Part shown: in pieces, positions 48,403-59,760 of the stretch
Layout of the letters: each line of letters begins with the position of its first letter
How positions within the stretch are numbered: position 1 is the stretch's first letter
Assembly: GCF_043641665.1 (NCBI RefSeq)
Contig: NC_092181.1
Span: 3,353,421 to 3,417,420, forward strand
Direction of reading: 5' to 3'
DNA from: Enoplosus armatus
Lineage: Eukaryota > Chordata > Actinopteri > Centrarchiformes > Enoplosidae
DNA: 64,000 nt
The notes under the pieces: model-generated
Seen by the model: the letters and a program-made list of their open reading frames with translations, nothing else
Databases searched by the model: none
What the model was told of the DNA's origin: nothing
Program-made: the position numbers and the translations under genes

Positions 48403-50226
48403 CAATCCTGTTTATCCTGTCCTCTGGACCCGGAGGCCCCTGGCTTCAAGGCCAGAGAAGACCAGCCTAGAGGCTATAGGCTGTCCTATCCTGTTTCAGG
48501 CCCCTCATAGCCAGCCACATCTGTTTAATACATACATCCAGTCATGAGGTCATGAGGTGGGAATGTGACAGGGAGCAAAGAGGGCTCTGGACTTGGGGAT
48601 CATTAGCGCCTACGGCTATTGTGATGTTTGCTAAACACTGAACAAAATGGTGAAAAAATACAAAAAATAAAATGGTGTGTGTTACATTAGAGGAGATGCC
48701 AACAGCTCCGATCGTCCACAACTAAGAGGTTTGAGCTGAAACAAAGTTCAGATCGGTGACAAACAACCCGACCAGAATTTGGCAGGCAAATCACCCCCTT
48801 CTCTGTTCATCAGGGCATATGTCATTTCTCGTTGAGACGCAAAGGTGCGCTGAGGAAAGAGCAGAGAGCGTTTTTCACCCCTGGGCTCTGTCATTGAGAC
48901 ATAATGGGACCTGCCTGGCCAAAGGCCCTTTTTTGGTTTCCATCAAATGGAGAGGAGAATGGATCCCAGAGGAAGGTATCAGTGTCCGTGCGATGTTCTC
49001 TGGTCTGACCGAGGAATGCCAAGAACAACACAGCGGGTTTAGTGCTTAGGACCCGGAGAGGAAATTACAAGCTAAAGACACTAGATCTTAGGACATTTCC
49101 AGGTATTTAAGGCTATTAATCTGCTGAATTCCTTAATGACAATATTATGGTTAGTTGGCTACTGCTTTCACTCTGTCTGCCTGTCTGTCTGAGGACTGAG
49201 TGCACACGGATACACTCACAGACACAAATCAGAATACATAGACACAAGCATTCAAGGATGCACGCACTATGCTGTGCTACTCCCCTCCCATACACACACT
49301 TAGATACAAGCAGCAGCATTACATATACAGACACATGCTCTTTCACCACACATATACATACATATATCCACCACACAATACTTGAAAGTCTGCTCTAACT
49401 GTGGCACACTGCCACTCACTGGTCTGTGAGAGGTGCTGCTGTGGCTTTCCTTTCTCTTATTTCATACGGTGAAAACGGTGAAACAACAATAAAACAACAG
49501 ATGCTGTCACATTTTTGCATTGACAGCAAAGTCTCCATTCATCACAAATCCTTTGAAGTACAAAACAAAAAACCCCCCTGCCAGACAGACTTTATATTGA
49601 CTCTGTGTTAAAAGGTTTCCAGGTCTCGCTCTCCAAGGTCAGAGTCTTGTCTTGTCTGAGATACTTGCACATCTCTGTCTCTCTTTAATGAACTGATAAC
49701 CTCGCGCTGCAGCAGTGACCATGTATGCGGAAGATGAGAAAGAACGAAAAGAGGACAGGAAGCGAGATAAAGGATTAAGGGATGGGAGACTGAGAGAAGG
49801 GCAGAAGATGGAGAGAGAGGGAGAAAGGGAGAGAGCAGCGCACTGTGTGACATGCAGACAGATGGTAGCCACGCTGCATAGCCGCCGAGGCACATGCGAT
49901 AGCCGTGAACCATGGTAGAGCCTCCCACACCCACGCCTCTACTGTTGACACCTCTCAACATACTCAGGCAGGGGGAGGGAGGGACACACAGGCAGGACGC
50001 TGGTTCTTACACTGTGTACTGGATGACTGACGTTATGGACGATTTGTTGTGTACCATCTCTTATATGAAAGTGGAAAGAAAGAAAACCACATTGACATTT
50101 GTAAAAACGTAAAGTGGAAGTTGTCTTGATCAGGATATACTTTTTTTTTTAACTCCATTTCCCACAATTCACGGCTTAAACGTCACCAGCTGGACATAGT
50201 GTGGCCTCGGCTGTTGGGGGCCACCT
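44221..50226. other. Mostly unique sequence, no gene seen
   Basis: No supported exon in 6 kb. A CT-rich patch with GATTGGCTTAGCAAC lies at 45510-45610. A TG run lies at 46411-46434, a GA-rich tract at 47008-47038, and TC/CA at 48343-48401. A purine-rich tract lies at 49720-49850. The 131-, 117- and 103-aa frames follow these tracts. 48760-49110 is a unique block that may be regulatory. Confidence 0.45.
48343..48401. repeat. Compound (TC)n(CA)n microsatellite
   Basis: An interrupted TC run followed by a pure CA run (48368-48401). Confidence 0.95.
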
Positions 50227-50330
50227 TGGTGGCCTACAGGGGGTTTAAAGCATCGCTCATGTGCCACAACATCATCATCATCATCATCATCATCTTTATA
50301 CTGTCTGCTGTCTAATAAAGGCATAAAACA
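50227..50330 (+). repeat. tRNA-derived SINE with internal (CAT)n expansion
   Basis: The head GGTGGCCTACAGGGGGTTTA resembles the SINE A-box region. The sequence continues through GCTCATGTGCCACAACATC and then expands into an ATC/CAT repeat (50269-50294). It resumes at CTGTCTGCTGTCTAATAAAG with the family's usual 3' tail. The B box and central body seen in the copy at 52879-53053 are missing here, so the trinucleotide run sits where they should be. Confidence 0.7.
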
Positions 50331-50502
50331 AGGTAGAAAAAATAAAAGAAAGAAAGGGAAATGCCTCCGAATGTTTTTTGACGACAGCTAACTTTGTCAC
50401 GGATGGTTCAAATTCTAATACCAGGTGCTGTAGTAGATATTCATTTATCTTAGAATATGGATAGAAGTATTGAAGTGGTAACCCTTCCCTTTGCCTTAAA
50501 CT

Positions 50503-50680
50503 GGACAAAATATGGAAATGAGCAAAAAGTAAACAAGGAAATATTTCATGTTTTTCTAGAAATATTTCATGGTTTATGTGTTATATGGGCTATGCAGGTA
50601 CAAGTATATATATTCCTTTTGTTTGCCAAAAAGTCGCTCACAGACAAAGAAATGTGCAATATGTTATCCTACTCATTTAC
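50503..50680. repeat. Unnamed dispersed repeat, copy B
   Basis: GACAAAATATGGAAATGAGC, AACAAGGAAATATTTCATG, TTCCTTTTGTTTGCC and ATGTTATCCTAC align in order with copy A (44046-44220). The region is followed by the exact inverted repeat CTGGGGTC/GACCCCAG (50687-50707), which may belong to the same element. The 98-aa plus-strand frame (50457-50753) spans it and shows no known domain. Confidence 0.7.
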
Positions 50681-50686
50681 TCATGA

Positions 50687-50707
50687 CTGGGGTCAATTAG
50701 ACCCCAG
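50687..50707. repeat. Perfect 8-bp-arm palindrome
   Basis: CTGGGGTC, five-base spacer AATTA, GACCCCAG. The arms pair perfectly. It lies at the right side of repeat copy B and could be part of that element's structure or a protein-binding site. Confidence 0.85.
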
Positions 50708-50759
50708 AGACGTCTACCCCCCTCTTAGAAATATTATGAACAAACTGTTATAAAATGTA

Positions 50760-52878
50760 AATCCAAATAGACCTTTTTGGTAGGGGTAGTGCTGCATAAA
50801 AACTACCATCAATCACAGATAGCATGTGAAAATCCATTTTATTTAAGGATCTTCTGTAGCAGACGCCTGAAACATTATCAGCTCAAAATCATGTTTGTGA
50901 GTCATGGAGTATCAAGGGGATCAAACATGTTAAATATGTTTTTTGAGCTGATAATAAGGGACCGGGATCTCCAGGAAACTGATAAAAGAGACTCTCAGTC
51001 AGAAGAAGACCTATGACATTAGCAGGTGTCATCTCTTTAAAGAAATAAAACCATATTTCTGTTTTTACAGTTATCTCCATGCCTCGGCCTCTTTTTGTGC
51101 CTTCTTCACACCGTCCACCCTTTTCTCTCTACCACTCCCTCACTCCCTCCCACACCCACTTACACCCGCTTCTCTCTCTCTCTCTCAGTCTGTTTGCCTC
51201 CTCTTCCCCCTTCACCGTACCCATGCAGGTTGGCCTGCACGGTCCGTTGTGTTGTTTAATATGCACAGCCCATTCTTGCTCCTTTATTATTGTCCCACTG
51301 GCGGCGGAGGCCCTTTTCTTTGGCCAGACAATGGGCGGCGTCGTGACAGAGAGCACGGTGGTCATGTCCCATTTGCCACCCCGCGCTATCTCTCTATCCT
51401 GCCCCCCTTCTCACCCGCTGTCCGCTTTTCAATAGCACCCTAATACTGTTACAGGAGAGAAAGACCTGGGAGCCTTCAATACGCCCCAAGCCTCCAGGGC
51501 CACAGCTATATACATACTATTAGCATAATTATAGCCTGAGAGAGAGAGAGAGAGGGGGAGAAAGACAGATACACAGAGAAATAGAGAGAGAGAGGCAGCA
51601 AAGGTGTTTTTAATGTGACAGTAGCCTCCCCCCTACCCTTGCACACATACATACACACTCGCAGAAAGACATTCTTGTAAAGGACATTTGAATAGATCTG
51701 GTATTGGATCTGTCCTGATCTCATCTATAGTTGGAATAGTTCACTCTGGGCTGGGACTCCTGGGTGGGCAATTCTCCTGCTGGTGCCACGGTTGCCTGAC
51801 TTTGAACTTGAACTTGGACCCTGGGGGTCGAGCAGATTGAAATTGAATTGAGGAGGGCTCCCCCTGGGATACTGGGCTGGTAAATGCAGGCTGGAGCAGA
51901 TGTGGTCCCGACGGCTTGTTTACATGTTAACATCTCTTCCCCTTCGCTCGTGTTATTCTGTCCTGCTCAGTTTTATTCATTCATGTTCACATGTACTGAT
52001 GGGAAGTCCAAAGCGTTTCTTTTTCATGTGTTTAAAGAGTTTCATTCCAAAACATCGTTCAGTCTTACAAAATCATTACTAGCATGAAACTAAAGGACAC
52101 TATGTTTTGGTGTTGATAGATGTTACAAACTGATTTTTGTGTGATTCTGAAATACCAACTATTGTTGTTTTGGTTGTGCTTGTTCCCCAAAATAAAGCAA
52201 TGTTGCTTTAGAAAGAAACCATTTATTTTATCAGATCTCTGTTATCTCATGACAACAGCCCGAGTGAATGGATGTCACATGAAGCGTGTTTTCCATCCAC
52301 CAGTTTTTATGTCTATTTTCAATTTGCGCATTGATAAAACGGAGAGAAACCCGCCAAGTAAAAAAAAAGTCAAAATATTGCAAAAAGTTTTTACGCTTGG
52401 CTGGGGTGGAAAAGATGATGTATTCATAAAAACAAAATGTGACAAAGTGCAATGGAAACAGACTTAGCGAATAAATCATGATGTACATGAAGCATGTGAC
52501 TCACTCAAGCTTCCACTGAAGAGATGAAAAATAGCTGCAGACGAAAACACCAGATATGTGTGGAGCGATGAGGAGACTGTGACGTTCCTTGAATTAATAC
52601 ATGAAATAAACATAGATACCATATTTCCATCATGCAATGGTTTTAATGGCACCCAACTGAAGAATTAGTGCATCCAGCTATTTATCTCAATGCACCAAAC
52701 ACCTAATAACGCACGTTAATTTGCATTTTCTGTTGCAGATTTTCTGATTTTGTTAAAATTTGCTCTACATGTGGAAGGCAACCTGACTATTAACTAGATA
52801 TACGATAAATATGCTTTTCAAAAGACACATTCAGTCATGAGGTATTCCAAGTTGTCCATCACAAACAACGGCACTGAA
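50760..52878. other. Unique sequence, no gene seen
   Basis: A plus-strand pyrimidine tract lies at 51085-51200 and a GA tract at 51538-51600. The rest is unique. The 118- and 115-aa plus-strand frames show no domain. No exon is supported. Confidence 0.5.
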
Positions 52879-53053
52879 TGTGGTGTCCTGGTGTCCTATT
52901 GCTTAAGATGCACACCATGTAATTGCAACATCCTCCGTTCGATTCTGGCCAGGGACGTCTGTTGCATGTCATCTCTGTCTCCCCACGTTTCCTGTCTGTC
53001 ATTACAGTCTGCTATCCATAAAGGCCAGAATGCCCCTAAAAAATAATCTGAAA
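52879..53053 (+). mobile_element. tRNA-derived SINE with perfect 12-bp target duplication
   Basis: About 175 bp. The tRNA-like head includes GTGTCCTATTGCTTAAG (A-box region, from 52891) and CCGTTCGATTCTGG (B box, from 52935). The body reads CCAGGGACGTCTGTTGCATG and CCCACGTTTCCTGTCTGTC, and the tail reads ATAAAGGCCAGAATGCCCC plus A-rich sequence. AACGGCACTGAA flanks it exactly on both sides (52867-52878 and 53054-53065), the mark of LINE-mediated retroposition. The 69-aa frame inside it is not a gene. Confidence 0.92.
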
Positions 53054-53065
53054 AACGGCACTGAA

Positions 53066-56000
53066 ATCCCTCCATAGCTGCATTGCTTTTTTTTTCACCC
53101 TACACTCACACACAGATAGGCGGTCATACCCTAACACCCGTATTTTGCCTTTCATGCAGCATCTACTGTACACCACACAACAGCTCCACAGAGTAAAACG
53201 ATGATCTGTTCTCCACCCACTACATAATTTTCACAGGAAAGAATACCATAGTAATAGAAAAAGCCAACTCCTCGCTACCACTGGCCCAGTCATCCTGTTT
53301 TAGGGGCGGCTTTAAAGCATGTCACAAGACCTCATGCATAGTAAACAGTGCGGCCTCCATGGCTGACTGGTGAGCAATTTGCCTCGTAGATTGCCTGGCC
53401 CCGGGGCCTTGGAGCTATGTTTATGTATGAGCCCTCCTGTTTCATATGTATCGGCCGCGGATCATTTTCTACTCCCCCCTCCCCGTTTTCTCCCTTGCAG
53501 AACTGATGGCATACACATACATACACAAGCACACCTAAAAACACACACTGGACAATGTGCACAGAAACACACACACACACACACACATGCACGCATGCAT
53601 ATGGACAGACACATAACGTAAACATTAAGAGTGATGACCTGCACAAAGGGCGACACTGTCCCAGCAGATTACACTATTGTCAATACAAATAGAAATTTAC
53701 TATACATGTGTCGCAGCTGCTGCTGCTTACCGTGGCAGTTGTGCCTTGCAGGGTGAGTGGAGATGTATTAGGAACATGTCGTCTGTGATGGTGTTTTCAC
53801 ACCTCCTCATGTTGGCTGTTTTATACCACCTTCAACCATATTTTCTACCCTAAATAAACAACTTACATTCCATGCTGAAGCTGGAACCTCATGATTTGTG
53901 AGCTCCGTGTCATCCTCACCTTTTCATAACACAATCGCGAGGCCATCATCACATGTAAATAAAGATATTTTTAAACATGTGTCAAACATTATTTGAATTT
54001 CCTGATGTCGGTGGCATATGCTGCGAGACCGCATGCAGAGAGACAATTACAAAACTGAATACATGTAAGATGAGAATCCAAGTTCATTAACCCTTCATCA
54101 CTCCCTCTGTTATCCCTCCATCCTCCATTTCCCACATTCTTATCCCTCTCTTTTTCTTCCCGCTGGCTCCCTCGTTCATCGTTTGAACCCCCCCCCCCCT
54201 CCCAATCTCTGTTTTAATGAAAGAGCGGACAGGTTTTAAAGATGCACAAAGCCCATCTTTGACTAGAAAAGAGATGCTCAGTGTAAGACCATCTTAAGAA
54301 ATATTTACAGCATCAAAAGTCGGGCCGAAGATGTCCTCTATATGTCAGCTAAGGGCGAAGCATCTCCAAAGGGCCAAAAATGTAATGGGTTTCACAGGAC
54401 ACAATTTGTTTGATATGAAATGATCCTCGGCAGACACAAAGTGGCCCCCATTAGGGGCCAAGCAGATTAGCGCAGTCCTCTGAGGGTCCGTGGCTCAGTG
54501 TCAGTGGTGGAGGACCCTTCTTATCTTTCATTAAGCGCACACAGCAGGGCGGATTCACCAGCCCGGGAGGGGGGGGCTGAAAGAGAGGGAGGGAAACAGA
54601 GATTGGTGGTGTTTAAAAAATCATTTCCACATATCATAGCCCCATCTCTAATTCAGTGCTGGAAGTGGTGGAGCCGTGGGGAATGCACAGCGTCTTTCTC
54701 TCCAAATGCCAAAATTGACCAGCAGGCACAGAGGAAATGAGGCTGAACACAAATACATACACACATACACTGACACACTCATGTGCATGCACATACACTT
54801 GTGAATACAGACAGGTTGGATAAATGCACAAGCAGCAAAGGAAGGCATACACATATGGAAGCACCAACAACAAACACATTCACACATGCCAAGTCTTGAA
54901 TACAGACAAAAGCAAACTGCAAAAATGAGACCTACTCAGACACTCACAGGGGAATACCACTCCTCACACACATACATCCACACACCACAGAGATGGCAGC
55001 ATGCCATGCGGGTTCATGCCTAATCTGTGTTTGTTAATGGTTGGCGTGTGCTAATTACTGTCACCGTGCACCAGGGGCCTTCGCTGGCCAATCACCAACT
55101 AGACTAGCCTCTGACCGGCCAATCGCTAGCCAGTCTAGCCTCTGAACCGAGGGGGCTTCTGGGAGAGAGGGACTTTCAGCGGCGGTGAAATTGGCCTTGG
55201 AACACTCATCTAATGCTGGAACATGGTATGTGTGTGTAAGAGAAAAAAAAGGGAGAGAGACGGGGATGGAAAGAAAGACATGGTGAGTGTGTGTGTGTGA
55301 GAGTACTTCCGTGTGTGTGTGCACATGTGGCACTACGAGCATGTGAGCCCGTCCAGCTATATGTGTGTGAGCAGCAGACGACAGAGTGGAAAGGAAAACA
55401 AGGCCTGAATGTGGGCCAAGTCAACCACTCCACAGGCTCAAAGGCAGCAGTAATCCAGTGTTGACATGGTAATAGCCATGAGCTTAGTGTCAATTAGATA
55501 GAAACAATATGCTTACTCTTCTGGATTAAGTGGATAGTACCTTTTAAGTAGAGCAAGCCCAGCAATAGTAGCTTTAAACTGAAATGAAATGAGGCTGTGA
55601 CTCTGAGACTTTCCACTCCAACGTATAACATCTGTTTCTCTCATGTTTTAAATTCTAACGCCATATCTTTCAGCTTGTTTGTACCAATTTGAAATTCACA
55701 CTCTGGTAGTGACAACCATCAGCATAGGATTTTAATACCATTTTGTGCTGGCATCATGTTCTACCCTCAGAGGCTAGATGGCCTTATTACATTTCAGTCA
55801 CTCAGAATGGGTTTCTGGGCCATGACAATCTCAAACCACGCAGGCCACCACCATTCAGCGTTGGTGAAAGAGAAGAGATACAAAGGGTGAAACCATCTTT
55901 GACATTCCTGGAATGGCCCTGAAGCCATAAGAGGGAGGTGGTGCATGTGTGTGTATATGTACAGTATGTGTGTGTGTGTGTGTTTGTATAAATGGCTGCT

Positions 56001-56395
56001 TTGCTCCTCTGATAATGCCATGGTACCAGCTGAGGCCAGAGGGTATGAGGGGGAGAGGATCATGTGATTGGTTGATGCGTTACGCCATCTTAAACGATAG
56101 TGAGAGTCCATTTACAGCAGTCGCCTACTGATGCTGCCCTGGAGGGGTACGAGGCACAAAGACACCTGCATGTAAACAAGGCATGTGTTTAAAGGTGCAG
56201 TACATGCAAGCATAGAGACAATGATACATACCAGACACAAGGTGGAGAAGCAGAGGAACAAGAAGGTCGGTGAGGTAGGAGTCTGGTTTTGCAGGGCTTT
56301 GTGAGTGAAGAGAGGGACCTTGAATTGAATCTGTTGTGGTCTCAGAGCTCAGTATGCACATACTGGCTGCTATCAGATTCATACCCCAAAGGATG
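53066..56395. other. Unique sequence with CA patches, no gene seen
   Basis: A CA run lies at 53567-53587, a C run near 54187-54199 and a G run near 54567-54576. CA-rich stretches fall between 54740 and 54990 and a TG run near 55964-55982. The 105-, 104-, 95- and 93-aa frames are largely simple-sequence translations. No exon is supported. Confidence 0.45.
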
Positions 56396-56700
56396 ATTCC
56401 CATTAACTTTGGTGATCCTCTGACTTTTCCTCTAGCGCCACCAGCAGGTCAAAGTTTTCACTGTCAAATATCTCAACATCTAATACATGGATTGGCACGG
56501 AAGTCAGATACACAGATTTTGAATGACTTTGGCCATCCCCTGACTTTCCTCATGAAGTTGACACTTTTGTGTTTTATTTGGTACAGACATCCCCAGTGTC
56601 CAGAGGATGAATCCTCATGTCTCTGGGGATCCCATGAATTTTCCTCCACAAGGTTCATCGTTGAACGTCGAGTGAATGTCTCAATAACTATCTAGTAACT
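56396..56700. repeat. Degenerate tandem array, about three units
   Basis: Three related blocks recur at roughly 95-120-bp spacing. They begin ACTTTGGTGATCCTCTGACT (near 56406), ACTTTGGCCATCCCCTGACT (near 56526) and CTCTGGGGATCCCATGAATT (near 56621), each followed by TTTCCTC or TTCCTCC. Between them are AATATCTCAACATCTA, GGTACAGACATC and CAGAGGATGAATCC. I recall similar units in arrays in other teleosts. The array ends exactly where the LINE relic begins. Confidence 0.65.
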
Positions 56701-57632
56701 GGGTTTGGTCCTAGGACCACTCTTATCTACAATTTATACAAACAGTACTGGTAAAAATATGCCCAATGCAAATGTTCATTTTTATGCTGATGATACTGAT
56801 ATTTACTGCTCTGCTCCTGCACAGTATCAGGCTCTTTGTCTGTCACAACTGGCTTTTGATAGTGTACAACACACCTTTCATGATTTGAAAATGATTTTGA
56901 ATACTGACTCATAATGTTTACAAAACCAAAGAAAAAGTCACTGAACCTTCCACCTCTGATTACATCTCAGGGCAATGTGATTTTTCAGAAACACGTCTTG
57001 CTTTTCTTTTGATGCAAAAAGGAGACTTGTTGGTGCTACTTTTACGTCTGTAATTGACTGTGGCGATGTTATATACATGCATGCATTTTCTCAATGCCCT
57101 CATGCATTAGATACTACCATGGAGCACTGAGGTTCATTACAACTCTTAAGGCCCTCACTTACCATTGCTCCCTGTATGCTAGGGTTGGGCCCGCATTGTC
57201 CCCCATAGACTTAATCACTGGCATGTCTTTATTTATAAGGTAATTATTAACTTCCTACATATGCAACTTTATCCACTTAAAAAAAGCTAGTTACCGTTCA
57301 AGTTACCGTCCCCAATATCTGTCTTGAAATGGGAAAGAGGGCTTTTAGGTATGCTGCTCCTGCAGCTTGGAATTTGTTGCAGAATGATTTGGTTCTGGTC
57401 ACTTTAGGTGTTTTCAAAAATAGATTGAAGGAGTTGGAGGACGGCACATCAGGCTGTAGATGCTTTGACTGAACTACTTGCCCCTGTGCAATCCAGGACA
57501 CGATGACCTGAGTCTTGTATATCTGAAACTTTGTTTAATGTGCTGCCGCCTGTCTTGGCCATGACACTCTTGTAAAGGTGATTTTTAATCTCAATGAGGC
57601 CTTCTCCTGGTTAAATTAATTTGAAATAAAAC
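56701..57632 (+). pseudogene. Decayed L2-like LINE relic (reverse transcriptase and 3' end)
   Basis: The first segment reads LVLGPLLSTIYTNS (motif B region) and VHFYADDTDIYCS (motif C, catalytic YADD intact), then a stop near 56910. Further blocks in shifted frames read VIDCGDVIYMHAFS and ALRFITTLKALTYHCSLYAR, with stops between. A final block near 57330-57420 recalls the C-terminal GKRAFRYAAPAAWN-type region. The 3' end contains TTTTTAATCTCAATGAGGCC and CCTGGTTAAAT, which I recall from L2-type teleost LINEs. The 5' part is absent. The copy is clearly dead. Confidence 0.82.
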
Positions 57633-57644
57633 ATTATTAGCGCT

Positions 57645-57663
57645 ATCTATCTATCTATCTTAT
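57645..57663. repeat. (CTAT)n tetranucleotide repeat at LINE end
   Basis: Four to five CTAT units directly follow the LINE 3' end. Some LINEs end in short tandem units, so this may be the tail rather than an independent microsatellite. Confidence 0.8.
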
Positions 57664-58359
57664 CCATTTTATCTATGTTCTGCTCCGTCTGTCCACACAT
57701 CTAATTTTTACCTATTTTCTGTGAGCTGCACTCTCGCCTCCATGAATACCCAAGCTTGGCGCATCTCAGAGTCAACGTATTGTTTGCTTAAATTGGAAGG
57801 TCAGCAGGGGGAAGCCGACTAATGTGGCAAACCACTTCAAAACCACTTTTCATCTTTTCCCTTCTTTCTTTTTTATCAGCTTTTCCATCATTTTCATTTG
57901 CCATGCAGCCTGAGAAGGCCCTTTCATCTGAGAGGTAGAAGGAGAGCGAAAGGGAGAGACGGTCAAGAAAAAAAAGAAAGAAATAGAGAGATGGTGATAG
58001 TGTTGGGATGATTATATATGAGCAGGTCTTAATGACTTCTCTCTTTCTGACTCCTCTCTGCTTATTATCTGACCAAACAGCCTGCCGCCATCTATGGAGG
58101 ATATACCACTGAAAATCTTCCTTACAAAGAGAAGGAGAGAGTTGCACTTTATAACAATGGGTGAAGGTTTGCCATGGTTGCCTTGAGAGCACAACTACAG
58201 CTCTTACGAGTGACCTTGAGAGGGCGATTTTTAGCTTGGTGGTAAAGATGATATGTTCCAGTCTGAGTGAGACTGTATTTATCTGCAATCCAAAATGTGG
58301 AGCCAATTTTCTTCCAAATAAGCATGGGAGGACTGCTGAACATTCACATGAGGTCCAGA

Positions 58360-59040
58360 TCATGAAAGCCCCTGCAATGCAGTTCTGCATTCATTTATCT
58401 GCCATATTAAGGCTAATAGTATCTTAAGAAAAAACACTCCAGGTCTTGTCCTGGCACACCATGTTTCAAGCAGCAATTTTATTTTCAAGGCCTTGAGTTC
58501 TAAAACAAGGTCACTTGTTCCCTGTATTCTCTTGAAAACTTGAGAAGCCAAAGTTCACTGCCAGTTCCTTTTCTCCTTTCTATTCTGAAATTACAGGGGC
58601 TTTCAGTGAGGTCACAGCACTGCCATATGAATAATAGATTTTAATTGATTTAACCTGGTCCTGAAGTGGGCTAAAACGCAAGCCCTGTCACTTTCAGAGG
58701 GTAGCAAGAGGGGAGCATGGTCCAGCACACATCTTTAAAAGCCCCTTGACGTGAGTCTGGGATGAAATATTTACGCTGTAGTGAGGACTGACCTCCCCCT
58801 GCAAAACCACGTTGTGATCTCCAATTGATTTCTGACGGGACAATTGGGGCGAGACAAAATGCAACCAGCACTGTCCAGCTATGCACTGAAGTGACCTTGT
58901 GGAAATCAGAGTGGTCACCTGCCTTTAACTGTAAATTCATTTTGTCTGAAATTAAACAGCTTCATCTGAGCTCTCAATGTTTTCAAGTGTTTTGTGAGGA
59001 TGCTATTTGGTCAGTCAAGGGGACATTTAAATGCTGCTTT
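58360..59040. promoter_or_regulatory. Candidate regulatory block with nuclear-receptor-like half-sites
   Basis: Repeat-free sequence of nearly 700 bp. It contains the 12-bp palindrome TCAAGGCCTTGA (58485-58496), ACAAGGTCACTTG, AAAGTTCACTG, GAGGTCACAG, AAGTGACCTTGTGG and GTGGTCACCTG, i.e. several AGGTCA-like half-sites. It also contains CCAATTGATTTC and GACAATTGGGG. It is the longest repeat-free, motif-dense block I noticed. Conservation and activity are untested. Confidence 0.3.
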
Positions 59041-59439
59041 TAGCATCCTGAATGCTTTACAGGCAGATTAATTACTACAAAGAAACAGTCCTTGAATAGT
59101 CAACTTTCCAAGATTGAATGCGGAGCGAGGTTAATTATTAATGTTGGCATAACTATAAAACAATGCACTTTTTGAATGGTTGTTACATTATGATATCACT
59201 TGGCAAACTTTGACCGATTGATTTGCTGTACATATTCCTGCATCAATAGGTGTTCAATTCCGTATTTTGCTTTAACAAACTCTGTTGCTAGCTGATCCAG
59301 CAAGCAGTGTTAAAATTATGTAGATTTATTCATAACATTAGCATGATAAATTGGGAACAAAATGAAGCAGCTACACTTGAATTATTAAGATTATGAAAAA
59401 TTATAATGAATGCTTTGCTCTTGATGTGACTTGTTTTCC

Positions 59440-59760
59440 TGATAAACAAAGGCCTCTAATTACCACGGAAACATCTGGGGACTTTGGTAACCTTCATTAA
59501 TCTAGCCCAATCCCACCATTCATCTCCCCGCAGAGTTTCACATTAGAAAGGATAAGTGCACCAGTGACACTGCATATAAATGCGTACCAGTTATCAGACA
59601 CATTCTCTCTGGTTACTTTCTGGCATCTTCCCACACCTCAGGGATATTGCCCAATAAATGCCTTCTGCTGGTGCCACATCCTCTGATCTCATTGTCTCTG
59701 AGTGTTAATTGCGAGATAGTAAACACTGATTACAAGTCAATTAGCTGCTGCTTCAAACAC
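59440..59760. promoter_or_regulatory. Candidate regulatory block
   Basis: Contains CTCTAATTACCACGGAAACA, TTCATTAATCTAGCCC, GTTAATTGCGAG and AAGTCAATTAGCTGC in complex repeat-free sequence. Evidence is motif density and absence of repeats only. Confidence 0.22.

Noticed and set aside
57788..58390. 200-aa open frame on the minus strand
   Set aside because: Its C-terminal half is translated from a GA/CT-rich tract and the rest shows no domain or homology that I recognise. The region looks non-coding.
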